64,000 nt of DNA, taken from the NCBI RefSeq assembly GCF_018494085.1, contig NZ_JABBFP010000001.1:186001-250000 (forward strand). The letters run 5' to 3'. The notes beneath the pieces were generated by a model. The model saw only the letters and a list, made by a program, of their open reading frames with translations. It did not search any database and was not told where the DNA came from. The position numbers and the translations under genes were made by a program. Numbering within the stretch: the first letter of the stretch is position 1; every line of letters begins with the position of its first letter. Shown here in pieces: positions 1 to 8,144 of the stretch. Origin of the DNA: Rosenbergiella collisarenosi. Lineage in GTDB: Bacteria > Pseudomonadota > Gammaproteobacteria > Enterobacterales > Enterobacteriaceae.

Positions 1-672
1 ATGTAGATGAGTCGCGACATCTACCACACCGTTGATCACAAATTGAATACCCATACAGACCAGTAAGAAGCCCATTAAGCGGGAGAGGGCTTCGATACCG
101 CCTTTACCGACTAACCGCATGATCGGCCCAGAGCAGCGTAGCGCTACCCAAAGCATAATTGCCACCAGTAAAAAGCAGATTATAGGGGCCACCATCAGGA
201 TCCATGCCGGATAGTCGACGCCGGATCTGACCGATGCGGCCGTGCTGATGATCACAGCGATAGTCCCTGGACCGGCAGTTCCCGGCATGGCAATAGGAAC
301 GAAGGCGATATTTACGGTCTGTGGGCTATGTGGCGCGGCATCCAGCTCGTCTTGTTTATGTTGCACTTCCGGGGCTTCATGCACTTGCTGCACCGGGAAC
401 AACATACGAAAACCAATAAAGGCGACAATCATTCCACCGGCGACACGCAGACCAGGAATCGAGATGCCAAAGGTATTTAACACCGCGCTACCCGCAAACC
501 AGGTGATCAGCATAATCAGAAAAACGTAGACTGCCGACTGGAGCGCTTGTCGATTGCGCTGCTGGAAATTCATCTCATCGGCGAGGCTGAGGAACATCGC
601 CACAGCAGTCAACGGGTTAGCCAGCGGCAACAGGATCAGCAATCCCCAGCCGATAGCATTAAGCAGCGTCAT
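1..672 (-). CDS. marC: MarC family inner-membrane protein (3' end outside window)
   Basis: Reading the minus strand from the ATG at 672 gives 224 codons without a stop to the window edge, beginning [20 protein letters not shown]. The product closely follows E. coli MarC (221 aa) from memory: the LLPLANPLT start, [23 protein letters not shown], the [12 protein letters not shown] loop and the C-terminal [20 protein letters not shown] stretch. It is a polytopic inner-membrane protein of about six helices. The family was once linked to multiple antibiotic resistance, but its substrate is unknown. Only the last codon or stop should lie outside the window, because the visible length already matches the family. 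The gene is monocistronic here and not beside marRAB. Confidence in the family is high; the paralogues YchE and YhgN are less similar. Confidence 0.88.
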   Translation of the reverse strand, partial: MTLLNAIGWGLLILLPLANPLTAVAMFLSLADEMNFQQRNRQALQSAVYVFLIMLITWFAGSAVLNTFGISIPGLRVAGGMIVAFIGFRMLFPVQQVHEAPEVQHKQDELDAAPHSPQTVNIAFVPIAMPGTAGPGTIAVIISTAASVRSGVDYPAWILMVAPIICFLLVAIMLWVALRCSGPIMRLVGKGGIEALSRLMGFLLVCMGIQFVINGVVDVATHLH

Positions 673-804
673 CAAAGTTATTCCTTAACACGAGAACAGT
701 AAGGTAAGCCTAGAGTGGGAAGAGGTGAGTGGCAATACTATACAGGGAGATGTGGCACAAAAGGGCGGTGAGTGATGGCGGGTTTGCTCCCCGCCAATCG
801 AAAA

Positions 805-1341
805 TTACATACCGAGGTATTTTTTACCTTGGTCTAGCACGACGTTACAGGCTTTTGTCTTCAACTTTTTACCCATCTGGGTATTGCTCAGCGATTTCAG
901 ATCGATTTTTTGATCATTACCGGTTGTTAGTAGGCCTTGTAGACCCTGCAGGTAACCGTTTTCTTGTTGCGAGCCTGCAGTTTGTGTCGATTGAGTCGTA
1001 GCGTCGGTGAGACCTAATTTACTCTTCAGCTGGTCGGTGACGGAACTGACGTTGTTGTCAACGATGTTGTTTTTCGCACAGTATTGCAGAATACCGGTCA
1101 CGTTCGACATGCTGTTAGCACTCACTGCACTATTTCCGCCGCCCAGTAGCTGGGTAATCGAACCGAGGGATAAGCCACCATTCGCCGTTGAGCCCGCTGC
1201 AGTCTGGCTATTACCTGAATTATTCATTAGATCGGAAGCGGTGCTGCTCAGTTTGTCCTGCCAGCTGGCCGCCTGAGCGAAAGAGGTGAAGGCTGCTGCG
1301 GCGAAGCCGAGTGCTAGAAGAGTTTTCGATGGTAAACGCAT
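805..1341 (-). CDS. yjjA: DUF2501 family exported protein YjjA
   Basis: The 178-aa product has a Sec signal peptide (MRLPSKTLLALGFAAAAFTSFAQA, cleavage predicted after AQA) followed by SWQDKLSSTASDLMNNSGNS, the hallmark start of the mature DUF2501 domain of E. coli YjjA. A low-complexity Gly/Ser/Asn/Thr stretch (about residues 40-75) precedes a helical C-terminal half with two cysteines (CAKNN and KACNVV) that could pair in the periplasm. The function of the family is unknown. The gene stands alone between marC and leuX. A 7-bp hairpin (776-782 with 790-796) follows the stop on the minus strand but has no U-tract, so it is only a weak terminator candidate. Confidence 0.85.
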   Translation of the reverse strand: MRLPSKTLLALGFAAAAFTSFAQAASWQDKLSSTASDLMNNSGNSQTAAGSTANGGLSLGSITQLLGGGNSAVSANSMSNVTGILQYCAKNNIVDNNVSSVTDQLKSKLGLTDATTQSTQTAGSQQENGYLQGLQGLLTTGNDQKIDLKSLSNTQMGKKLKTKACNVVLDQGKKYLGM

Positions 1342-1531
1342 AGTGTTGCCTCATTGCAGTAGATAGGAAGTCCAATATTCATTAGGGACGTTGTAGCAAA
1401 TTAAGTTCATAATTTCTAATCTAAGCCTAGTCCTATCGGAATTATCTGTCTAACGAGCCGCTAACCTGTACGCGCAAAAAAAAGATTCGTCGTTTTTTTC
1501 AGCAATCGAACACTACTCCGCGTTAATCTCC

Positions 1532-1559
1532 TTGCGCCTGCGAGTCAGGCGGGTATAAT
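1532..1559 (+). promoter_or_regulatory. sigma70 promoter of leuX
   Basis: TTGCGC at 1532-1537 and a perfect TATAAT at 1554-1559 are separated by 16 bp, with a GC-rich discriminator (CGGCCACG) just after the -10 box. That discriminator is typical of stringently controlled tRNA promoters. Transcription should start near 1566, about 20 bp before the mature tRNA end. Confidence 0.75.
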
Positions 1560-1586
1560 CGGCCACGTTTACACATCCCCTTCAGT

Positions 1587-1672
1587 GCCGAAGTGGCGAA
1601 ATCGGTAGACGCAGTTGATTCAAAATCAACCGCCCTTTGGGTGTGCCGGTTCAAGTCCGGCCTTCGGCACCA
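1587..1672 (+). tRNA. leuX: tRNA-Leu(CAA), leuX
   Basis: The 86-nt gene folds as a class II tRNA. The acceptor stem is GCCGAAG/CTTCGGC, the anticodon stem GTTGA/TCAAC encloses the loop TTCAAAA with anticodon CAA, a long variable arm follows, the T-arm holds GGTTCAAGTCC, and CCA is encoded at 1670-1672. It differs from E. coli leuX mainly in the variable arm. leuX is a recurrent integration target for genomic islands and integrases in enterobacteria, which fits the defence island that begins about 250 bp downstream. No copy of the leuX 3' end was found elsewhere in the window. Confidence 0.96.
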
Positions 1673-1688
1673 AGTAAGATGAAATTAA

Positions 1689-1711
1689 GTCGCTCAAGAG
1701 CGGCTTTTTTT
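1689..1711 (+). terminator. Rho-independent terminator after leuX
   Basis: GTCGC and GCGGC pair around TCAAGA and are followed by seven T residues. It lies 16 bp past the tRNA CCA end, in the right place to end leuX transcription. Confidence 0.75.
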
Positions 1712-1923
1712 GTGTCTAGGATTTGGCTTTTGTAAGCGCTTCGGCGGTTTGAATCAGCTTAGGCCAAGCTGCAGCAAATTATTGATATGAGCACAATCTC
1801 GGGTATATTTTCATATTACTATATTGGTACCCATATAAAATCCTTGAAAAGATAGATACTAACAGCGGATGATGTAGGAATTCCTAACAGGAAAAACCCG
1901 ATTCATAGAAAGGGAATAGGCCT

Positions 1924-2499
1924 ATGCCAGACATTCGCGCCCAGCAGTTTCTTTATCACTTAACGGATCTTAGCAATCTGAACGACATTTTCTCCGAAGG
2001 ACTAAAACCCCGCAGCATCTTGCGTGGTTTTTCAGATGTCGCCGATTCTGGAATTATAGCTTCACGTACTACTTTGCGTTTGGAAGAGTATGTGCCTTTC
2101 CATTTTTTCGCTCGAAATCCTTTTGATTATAGGGTTCATCGTAATAATCCAGATAAGACGTTTGTCCTTATTACCGTTCATCGAAGCCATGCACAGGCGA
2201 ATAGCTGGCGAGTTATTCCTAAACATCCATTATCTGGTTCAGCGGTTGCTTTGCTTGATTATGACGTGGGCATGGCTGCCATTGACTGGGCGACCATGAA
2301 CCGTCGCGAATACGCGGATGATAATTGTAGGTGTGTTTGTATGGCGGAATGTCTCTCTCCAACAACGGTTCTTGCAAGTGTTTTTAATAGTGTTTTTGTT
2401 CCTGATGCACAAACAGAAATAATCGTTAACGATCTAAAAAAGGATTACGGATTAAGTTTGTACGTCAATAATAGCCCATATATGTTCCCCGGAGCGTGA
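1924..2499 (+). CDS. DarT-like DUF4433 ADP-ribosyltransferase (extra copy)
   Basis: The 191-aa protein has the landmarks of the DUF4433/DarT fold: FLYHLTDLSNL with H12, the central YVPFHFF motif near residue 56, and MAECLSPTTV with a candidate catalytic Glu at 142. DarT enzymes use NAD+ to ADP-ribosylate thymidine in single-stranded DNA, blocking replication. It is clearly diverged from the true darT that follows, so this is not a recent duplication. The start is ATG with AAAGGG about 9 nt upstream. Its TGA stop overlaps a GTG that could start darT and is 2 bp before the preferred GTG, so the two genes are translationally coupled. It may be a second toxin, a regulator or an accessory enzyme; the target base is not known. 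The motifs look intact. Confidence 0.75.
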   Translation: MPDIRAQQFLYHLTDLSNLNDIFSEGLKPRSILRGFSDVADSGIIASRTTLRLEEYVPFHFFARNPFDYRVHRNNPDKTFVLITVHRSHAQANSWRVIPKHPLSGSAVALLDYDVGMAAIDWATMNRREYADDNCRCVCMAECLSPTTVLASVFNSVFVPDAQTEIIVNDLKKDYGLSLYVNNSPYMFPGA

Positions 2500-2501
2500 C
2501 C

Positions 2502-3158
2502 GTGGCCTACGACTACAGTTCCAGCCTCAACCCGGAAAAAGCCCTAATCTGGCGTATTGTCCATCGGGATAATATTCCATGGATACTCGACAATGGCTTG
2601 CGCTGCGGAAGCAGCCAGGTACAGGCCCCAAATTGGGTCAATATTGGAAATCCAGAGCTTATTGATAAACGCGCCGGGCATCCGGTGCCTACCGGGATGG
2701 GGGGAACGCTGCATGACTATGTGCCGTTTTACTTCACCCCCTTCTCGCCAATGTTGATGAATATCCATAGCGGACGTGGAGGCATTAAGCAGCGCCCCAA
2801 TGAAGAAATTGTCATTTTGGTCAGCAGCCTACGACATATGACGGAGCAAAATATTCCTTTTATATTCACCGATAGCCACGCCTATTATAATTTGGCGAAT
2901 TACTATACCGATCTAAACAATCTGAGCAAGATCGACTGGCCCATCCTACAGGCGCGGGATTTCCGTCGAGACCAGGACGATTTGGCCAAGTTTGAGCGCT
3001 ATCAGGCCGAGGCATTGATCTGGCAGCACTGCCCAATCACAATGCTGGGGGGGATGGTTTGTTACAACGATGGCGTCAGGGTACAATTAGAGCAATGGCT
3101 TTCGCAACGTAATCTGTCAATGCCCGTGCACACACGGGCCGGGTGGTACTTCTCATGA
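2502..3158 (+). CDS. darT: DarT, ssDNA thymidine ADP-ribosyltransferase toxin
   Basis: The 218-aa product is very close, from memory, to the DarT2-type toxin of enteropathogenic E. coli: [20 protein letters not shown] at the start, [27 protein letters not shown], and [10 protein letters not shown] carrying the catalytic Glu at residue 170. The enzyme attaches ADP-ribose from NAD+ to thymidine in ssDNA and is toxic or abortive unless removed by DarG. I chose the GTG at 2502 because it yields the canonical MAYDYS start and places the Glu at 170. A GTG at 2496, overlapping the previous stop, would add two residues. The stop overlaps the darG start (ATGA). The pair is a known anti-phage toxin-antitoxin module. 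Confidence 0.93.
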   Translation: MAYDYSSSLNPEKALIWRIVHRDNIPWILDNGLRCGSSQVQAPNWVNIGNPELIDKRAGHPVPTGMGGTLHDYVPFYFTPFSPMLMNIHSGRGGIKQRPNEEIVILVSSLRHMTEQNIPFIFTDSHAYYNLANYYTDLNNLSKIDWPILQARDFRRDQDDLAKFERYQAEALIWQHCPITMLGGMVCYNDGVRVQLEQWLSQRNLSMPVHTRAGWYFS

Positions 3159-4222
3159 TCGCATATACACAAGGCAATTTATTGGACGCGCCCGTGGAAG
3201 CATTGGTAAATACGGTTAATACCGTCGGTGTTATGGGAAAAGGTATCGCGCTAATGTTTAAAGAGCGCTTCCCCGACAATATGAAAGCCTATGCACTCGC
3301 CTGTAAGCAAAAGCAGGTAATGACCGGTAAAATGTTTGTTACTGAAACCGGCGAACTGATGGGGCCACGTTGGATCGTCAACTTCCCCACTAAGCAGCAC
3401 TGGCGTGCCGACTCTCGTATGGGGTGGATTGAGGACGGTTTACAGGATCTGCGCCGCTTTTTGATCGAAGAGAAAGTGCAGTCCATCGCTATTCCTCCGT
3501 TGGGAGCGGGCAATGGCGGCCTGAACTGGCCGGACGTTCGGGCGCAGATTGAATCTACGCTGGGCGACCTTCAGGGCACTGAGATCTTGATTTACGAGCC
3601 CACCGAAAAATACCAGAACGTCGCTAAGAACACCGGCGTAAAAAAGCTCACTCCCGCCAGAGCGATGATCGCTGAACTGATAAGACGTTACTGGGTATTG
3701 GGAATAGAGTGCAGTCTGCTGGAAATTCATAAGCTAGCATGGTTGTTACAACGTACTATTGAACAGCTAAAGCAGGAAGACGTGCTCAAACTACAGTTTG
3801 AGGCACACTATTACGGCCCCTACGCTCCTAACCTTAACCATTTGCTTAACGCTATGGATGGTACATACCTTAAAGCAGAGAAACGGATCCCGGATAGCCA
3901 GCCGTTGGATGTAATTTGGTTTAACGATCGGGAAAAAGAACACGTCAGCTTTTGGCTGAAAAATGAGGCTAAAGAGTGGCTACCGGCACTGGAGCTGGTT
4001 AGCAAGTTAATTGATGGTTTTGAATCACCGTTTGGTCTGGAATTACTGGCGACAGTTGACTGGCTGCTGACCCGAGGAGAATGCCAGCCTACGTTGGCTT
4101 CTGTGAAAGAAGGGCTGCTCCAATGGCCTGCGGGTGAGTACTGGGCCATCCGTAAGTTGAAACTGTTTGATGATAGGCATCTTCAATTTGCGATAAACCG
4201 CGTGATAGCGTTGCGTCGCTGA
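3155..4222 (+). CDS. darG: DarG, macrodomain DNA ADP-ribosyl glycohydrolase antitoxin
   Basis: The 355-aa antitoxin starts at the ATG overlapping the darT stop. Residues 1-155 are a macrodomain: [19 protein letters not shown], the GVMGKGIA loop, NFPTK with Lys80 (the catalytic lysine of the E. coli enzyme) and [13 protein letters not shown]. It hydrolyses ADP-ribose from thymidine in DNA. The C-terminal half (about 165-355) is the helical DarT-binding domain that neutralises the toxin by direct contact. All key residues are present, so the module should be functional. Whether this single antitoxin also controls the upstream DarT-like protein is an open question. Confidence 0.93.
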   Translation: MIAYTQGNLLDAPVEALVNTVNTVGVMGKGIALMFKERFPDNMKAYALACKQKQVMTGKMFVTETGELMGPRWIVNFPTKQHWRADSRMGWIEDGLQDLRRFLIEEKVQSIAIPPLGAGNGGLNWPDVRAQIESTLGDLQGTEILIYEPTEKYQNVAKNTGVKKLTPARAMIAELIRRYWVLGIECSLLEIHKLAWLLQRTIEQLKQEDVLKLQFEAHYYGPYAPNLNHLLNAMDGTYLKAEKRIPDSQPLDVIWFNDREKEHVSFWLKNEAKEWLPALELVSKLIDGFESPFGLELLATVDWLLTRGECQPTLASVKEGLLQWPAGEYWAIRKLKLFDDRHLQFAINRVIALRR

Positions 4223-4266
4223 ACATCTAAATAACGCGTTACAAGACAATAAAACGTGCCACAGTA

Positions 4267-4392
4267 ATGTACGATTTGAATACCAGCGTTTCGGCGGTAC
4301 AGAAATGGGAAAGTGGTACAAAAGGTTCAAGTGGATTTGCTCTAAAATTGCTTACTGTGGTGCAGAAGCATGGGGTAGAGGTGCTGGTTTGA
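4267..4392 (+). pseudogene. Relic of an XRE-type HTH antitoxin (C-terminal part)
   Basis: Forty-one codons end in TGA and include DLNTSVSAVQKWESGTK followed by FALKLLTVVQKHGVEVL. This is the recognition helix and C-terminus typical of HigA/YgiT-like antitoxins (consensus LNVSxxAVQKWExGxxxPSGxALKLLxLVxxxGLE). The frame upstream of the ATG is open only to the stop at 4228 and does not encode the first two HTH helices, and no partner toxin is present. It is therefore probably a decayed remnant wedged between darG and the convergent kinase gene. A very small expressed peptide cannot be excluded. Confidence 0.55.
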
Positions 4393-4442
4393 GTCTTATT
4401 AAATCGCTACCAGCCCAATATATTAGTAGAGAGATTTTTTAA

Positions 4443-5912
4443 TCAAATAACCCCAAGCTTTGCATACAATTCTTTTTTCTCTTTCATGCTGTTATCTAAT
4501 GGTGCAACTCGTAATGCTGCTTTCAAATAAGCCGCAGCACCAGAGTAATCACGCATTTGCTCGCAAACTAAAATGAGTTGGCTTAACACATGTAACTTCA
4601 TTGGAGTTGTTTGGTTTACTTTCTCCAATAGTGCTCTTGCTTCAGGATATTTTGCTTCAAGGCCAAGGATAGATGACTCTAAACACATGGTAGTCGCGTT
4701 TTCTGCTTCAACTTGCTTTCGTTGCAACAGCCAGGATTTTGCTTGACGGATATTGCGCAACTGTAAGTTTGCCTTTATTACCAGCTCGAACAAAGCCGCA
4801 GGTTGAGTCAATTTACCCTCGAGCAAGATCGCTTTATTATCTTTTACAACTTTTTCAAAGTCGAATAAGCGATTGGCGCGATATAAGGCAATAAGTTGCT
4901 GATGTAATGCTTGTAGATCTTTACTGCGGCCATACTCCTGCGATGCTAACTGAGCAGCCTTTTGGTAAGATTGATTGGACATTGCTTCAAGTACCGCACT
5001 TGACCAGTCCTGATCAAGTTTAGTCTGAAAAACGGGAGCAATAGCACCAACTTTTAGTTGCTTAGTGGTAGCTGTATCAAATGCATGAATTAATTCGGAA
5101 ATAGTTGAAAAGCGGTCCTCCGCTCGTTTTTGTAAGCAGGTAAGAACCACTTGCTCCAGGTCCGTATGAATAGAGCTATTAATCTCCGTCGGAAGCTTGA
5201 AAGGTGCGTGGCGCTGAACTTGTGCTGGCGTATCATGGGGGAGTTTTCCTGTCAGCAGCTGGTATAGCAAAACACCTAAGCTATAGATGTCGCCCAATAG
5301 CAACTCTTTTAGACTACCTCTACGGCTGTCGACGTTGGAGAACTCTGGGGCCGAATACAACACAGTCCCGCCATTTTCTCGGGTACGAACGTAAATTTCT
5401 TCTGGTAAAGCTGAGCTGCCAAAGTCCGTCAATTTTACCAGGTCTCGTTCTCCAACTAAAATGTTATGTGGCTTAATATCTCCATGGGATATTGGCACTG
5501 GTAGTTCAGCCAAATAATGCACAGCACGGAGTACTTGACGATATATTCTGAACAACCGTTCATAGGTCTGACCAAAATTACGCTGCCTGTCATCGAGCTT
5601 TTGCGCCAGGGTTTGGCTGGGGAAATACTCCATTTCAATATAGAACCATTCATTATCTATACGGCCCATATCCAAAATTTGTACAATATTTTCGTGCGGC
5701 TCAACGTCTAAAAGCTCTTTACCTTCGGCAAGCTGGCGATCTTCCCGAGTAATATCCTTAGGGATTTTTACTGCGACGATTTTTCCATCTTGCAAGCGCT
5801 CCGCCCGCCATACCCAACCATGGCTGCCATCACCAAGGCATTCAAGTAACAGGTATTTGTCACCAAGGCGTTTATTCGTCCCTGGTAAAAAATGTGCTGA
5901 TTTTATATTCAC
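4443..5912 (-). CDS. Hanks-type Ser/Thr protein kinase with C-terminal helical repeats
   Basis: The 489-aa protein has a complete kinase domain at about residues 18-275: glycine loop LGDGSHGWV (26-34), VAVK with Lys49, catalytic loop SHGDIKPHN with Asp145, DFG at 163-165 and APE at 188-190. The remaining 200 residues are alpha-helical with TPR-like pairs and could dock partner proteins. It is cytosolic, with no membrane segment. It is the last gene of the ten-gene minus-strand operon and overlaps the gene before it by ATGA. By analogy with PglW of BREX type 2 and the kinase of MADS, it probably signals phage infection or regulates the nuclease/ATPase components by phosphorylation; this is inference. 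No clear terminator follows. Confidence 0.88.
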   Translation of the reverse strand: MNIKSAHFLPGTNKRLGDKYLLLECLGDGSHGWVWRAERLQDGKIVAVKIPKDITREDRQLAEGKELLDVEPHENIVQILDMGRIDNEWFYIEMEYFPSQTLAQKLDDRQRNFGQTYERLFRIYRQVLRAVHYLAELPVPISHGDIKPHNILVGERDLVKLTDFGSSALPEEIYVRTRENGGTVLYSAPEFSNVDSRRGSLKELLLGDIYSLGVLLYQLLTGKLPHDTPAQVQRHAPFKLPTEINSSIHTDLEQVVLTCLQKRAEDRFSTISELIHAFDTATTKQLKVGAIAPVFQTKLDQDWSSAVLEAMSNQSYQKAAQLASQEYGRSKDLQALHQQLIALYRANRLFDFEKVVKDNKAILLEGKLTQPAALFELVIKANLQLRNIRQAKSWLLQRKQVEAENATTMCLESSILGLEAKYPEARALLEKVNQTTPMKLHVLSQLILVCEQMRDYSGAAAYLKAALRVAPLDNSMKEKKELYAKLGVI

Positions 5913-6466
5913 ATCAACACCTCATAGTGAATTCTGTCCAAAACAATCATGCTCAGATTTTTGATAAATAAAAAGCGACTAAACACCACCTCTATATCAG
6001 GAGCCGCACTTACTTGGGTACCAGTGGACGAAGTAAAACCCATGCGGCAAATGTCTTTCAGTTTTCGGGTATTAGGTGCATCGACTAAGCCTTGACTCCA
6101 GGCACTGAGCACCAGGGTTTTGGGGGAATTATTCCAGCGCTGTGCTGCTTCCAGTAAGTTTTTTAATTTTTCTTCTAGCTTTTGCTGTCCCTTCGCTGAG
6201 CCATCAAAGCGTTCAAATTCGATTAGGCACATAGGCGATGCAGATGCTTTATGAAACCAGCCCGAGTCTGAGCGAATATCAGCACCAAATGTCCCTGGAG
6301 CCGGACATTCCACTACCGCCATAAACGACTGTTCATGTCCGAATGTATTCCAAACACTACAGCCTAAGCTGTGGACCAATACATCCTGGTCCAATAGCTT
6401 ACCGCTTGCTAAAAGTGGAAACGTCTCATTTACCCAAGCGACTCTAGGCATAGGCAGCTTAGCCAT
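5909..6466 (-). CDS. Uncharacterised protein of the kinase-HerA defence operon (185 aa)
   Basis: I do not recognise a family. The start is the ATG at 6466, which overlaps the herA stop within ATGGCTAA; an in-frame ATG 14 codons upstream lies inside herA. The stop overlaps the kinase start (ATGA), so the gene is locked between two conserved partners. The sequence is soluble, with mixed strands and helices. A segment around residues 75-110 (CLIEFERFDGSAKG then a long amphipathic helix with LLEAAQRW) and a later strand (KTLVLSAWSQG) have the rhythm of a nuclease-like alpha/beta core. No confident PD-(D/E)xK motif can be named, so a small adaptor or nuclease subunit are both possible. Confidence 0.75.
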   Translation of the reverse strand: MAKLPMPRVAWVNETFPLLASGKLLDQDVLVHSLGCSVWNTFGHEQSFMAVVECPAPGTFGADIRSDSGWFHKASASPMCLIEFERFDGSAKGQQKLEEKLKNLLEAAQRWNNSPKTLVLSAWSQGLVDAPNTRKLKDICRMGFTSSTGTQVSAAPDIEVVFSRFLFIKNLSMIVLDRIHYEVLM

Positions 6467-8144
6467 TGAAAGAGCCCCAAACCCGCAATACCTCCGGTGA
6501 TTCACCACCGTGAATTAATGCCTTACTCCCAACTTTAACAAGCAGTGGTGCAGGGATTGAACGACCACACACCAAAGCTTCACCGGTTGATAAACTCGGA
6601 AGTTCCTCCAGATCAGCTTTGCTCACCATATCTGATGCTTTAGCAATAAATCGTTGATCGTCTGGATTCTTCAAGCGCATCGTAATTAGCGTATTGCACT
6701 GAGAGGTCACATCTGAATCTAATTTCGATGGACGCTGGCTCACAATGCCAAATCCAACACCAAATTTACGACCTTCACCGGCGATCTTTTTAATAATCCG
6801 GTGACTGACTGCGTTGCCACCAGCCGGGGCAAAATTATGGCCTTCTTCGTAAACGATAAAGCATGGGCGCAGCGGGTCCGTTTTGCTCGAGGCCGCTTTT
6901 AATATTTCACTAGATAACAATGCACAAATGACTTGCTTGGCAGTATCACTCAAACCTTGTAAGTCAACAACAACTAAACGCCCTTGTTGATTGCTTGGGC
7001 GTCCCACCATTTTGTAAATATCAGTTGGCTCAGTCATCGTGGCACTGTAAAAACTTTTGGCTTCATTCAGCACGCGCGAAAGCTTCATCGAGGCGACGGC
7101 GGCACTACGGCCTGATAACGCCTTCGCCTCAGCTTCAGAAAGGTCGTCCCACTTTTTTAACTCTTCAATACCATCACCTAATAAGAAGCGCAGACGGTTA
7201 ATATCTCGTGGCTCGGTCTTATCTGCAGAGCGCCAATAACGAATTGCAACATCGAGTACCCGTTGCTGCGGTTCCGTTAAGCCAGGTAATATTTCAGCAA
7301 TATCGTCCATTTCAAAATGGTCAAACTGAAGCGCTAATGGCGTGTTCTTACTGGCGTATTTATGTTTAAATGATTCGTGCTGCGGCGAGTAAATCTGAAT
7401 ACCTGCACCGGCCGCTTGCAGCTTTTCAAAGGTCTGTTTTATCAGTGGCAGTGCCTCTTTATCACGCTTATCGTCAGTGGCTTCGAAGAAACTTGAGAAT
7501 TGCAGATTACCGCCAGCGAGAGCTTTACCATATTCACCATGTGGGTCAAATACTACTACAGTGCCGTTATTAACCGCGACTAAGCGCTCAATAATGCGGC
7601 CAACAGTATAAGACTTGCCTGACCCCGTCATTGCCAGAACAGCCAAGTGTTCAGTGACCAACTTGTTGACGTCAATAAAAACCGGAACAGTATTCTCGCC
7701 TTTGTCGTAGCCTACTAGGTTGCCCAAGTGCAAACTGGAGTGTTCATTAAATTCGTAAAAATCACTCAAAAACTGGAAATCGACGGTTTCAACTGCGGTC
7801 CCAGGGTTAAGTGGGCGACGTGGAATTTTGATTTGACGAGTAACAGGATCGCGGTAACCAACCAGCTCGACCTGAGCAAACATATTTTCACCCGTTACAT
7901 TCGCACCGGGCAAAAGCTCAAGCTCAGTCACACCATCGCCAAAGCCGGCGTTGTAGAGCATATTGGTACGACTGATCTTGGTTACGCGCCCCAGTACGGC
8001 GACTTGCCCCTCATCTTTGCGTTCCTGGTGCATAATGCGTATAAACTCACCACGACGTACTGAAAACGAGTCTTGCACAACCATAGTTAACTGGCTGGCA
8101 TCTCCCGTGTTACCGACTAATTTACCTAAAACTTTATAAGCCAT
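6459..8144 (-). CDS. HerA-type hexameric DNA-translocating ATPase
   Basis: The 561-aa protein is a HerA/FtsK-superfamily ATPase. An N-terminal HAS-barrel (about 1-120) is followed by Walker A AMTGSGKSYT (171-180), the HerA-specific FDPHGEY (199-205), Walker B FIVYEEGHNFA (429-439) and the arginine-finger region SQRPSKLDSDVTSQCNT (469-485). HerA proteins form hexameric rings that pump duplex DNA and usually work with a NurA nuclease; in bacterial defence they often pair with Sir2 or other nucleases. The start overlaps the upstream NurA-like gene by 11 bp and the stop overlaps the 185-aa gene by 8 bp, which indicates a stoichiometric complex. Confidence 0.9.
   Translation of the reverse strand: MAYKVLGKLVGNTGDASQLTMVVQDSFSVRRGEFIRIMHQERKDEGQVAVLGRVTKISRTNMLYNAGFGDGVTELELLPGANVTGENMFAQVELVGYRDPVTRQIKIPRRPLNPGTAVETVDFQFLSDFYEFNEHSSLHLGNLVGYDKGENTVPVFIDVNKLVTEHLAVLAMTGSGKSYTVGRIIERLVAVNNGTVVVFDPHGEYGKALAGGNLQFSSFFEATDDKRDKEALPLIKQTFEKLQAAGAGIQIYSPQHESFKHKYASKNTPLALQFDHFEMDDIAEILPGLTEPQQRVLDVAIRYWRSADKTEPRDINRLRFLLGDGIEELKKWDDLSEAEAKALSGRSAAVASMKLSRVLNEAKSFYSATMTEPTDIYKMVGRPSNQQGRLVVVDLQGLSDTAKQVICALLSSEILKAASSKTDPLRPCFIVYEEGHNFAPAGGNAVSHRIIKKIAGEGRKFGVGFGIVSQRPSKLDSDVTSQCNTLITMRLKNPDDQRFIAKASDMVSKADLEELPSLSTGEALVCGRSIPAPLLVKVGSKALIHGGESPEVLRVWGSFNG

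Noticed and set aside
242-529. Cys-rich plus-strand frame inside marC
   Set aside because: It is the complement of a conserved membrane-protein gene; its composition is an artefact of the antisense frame.
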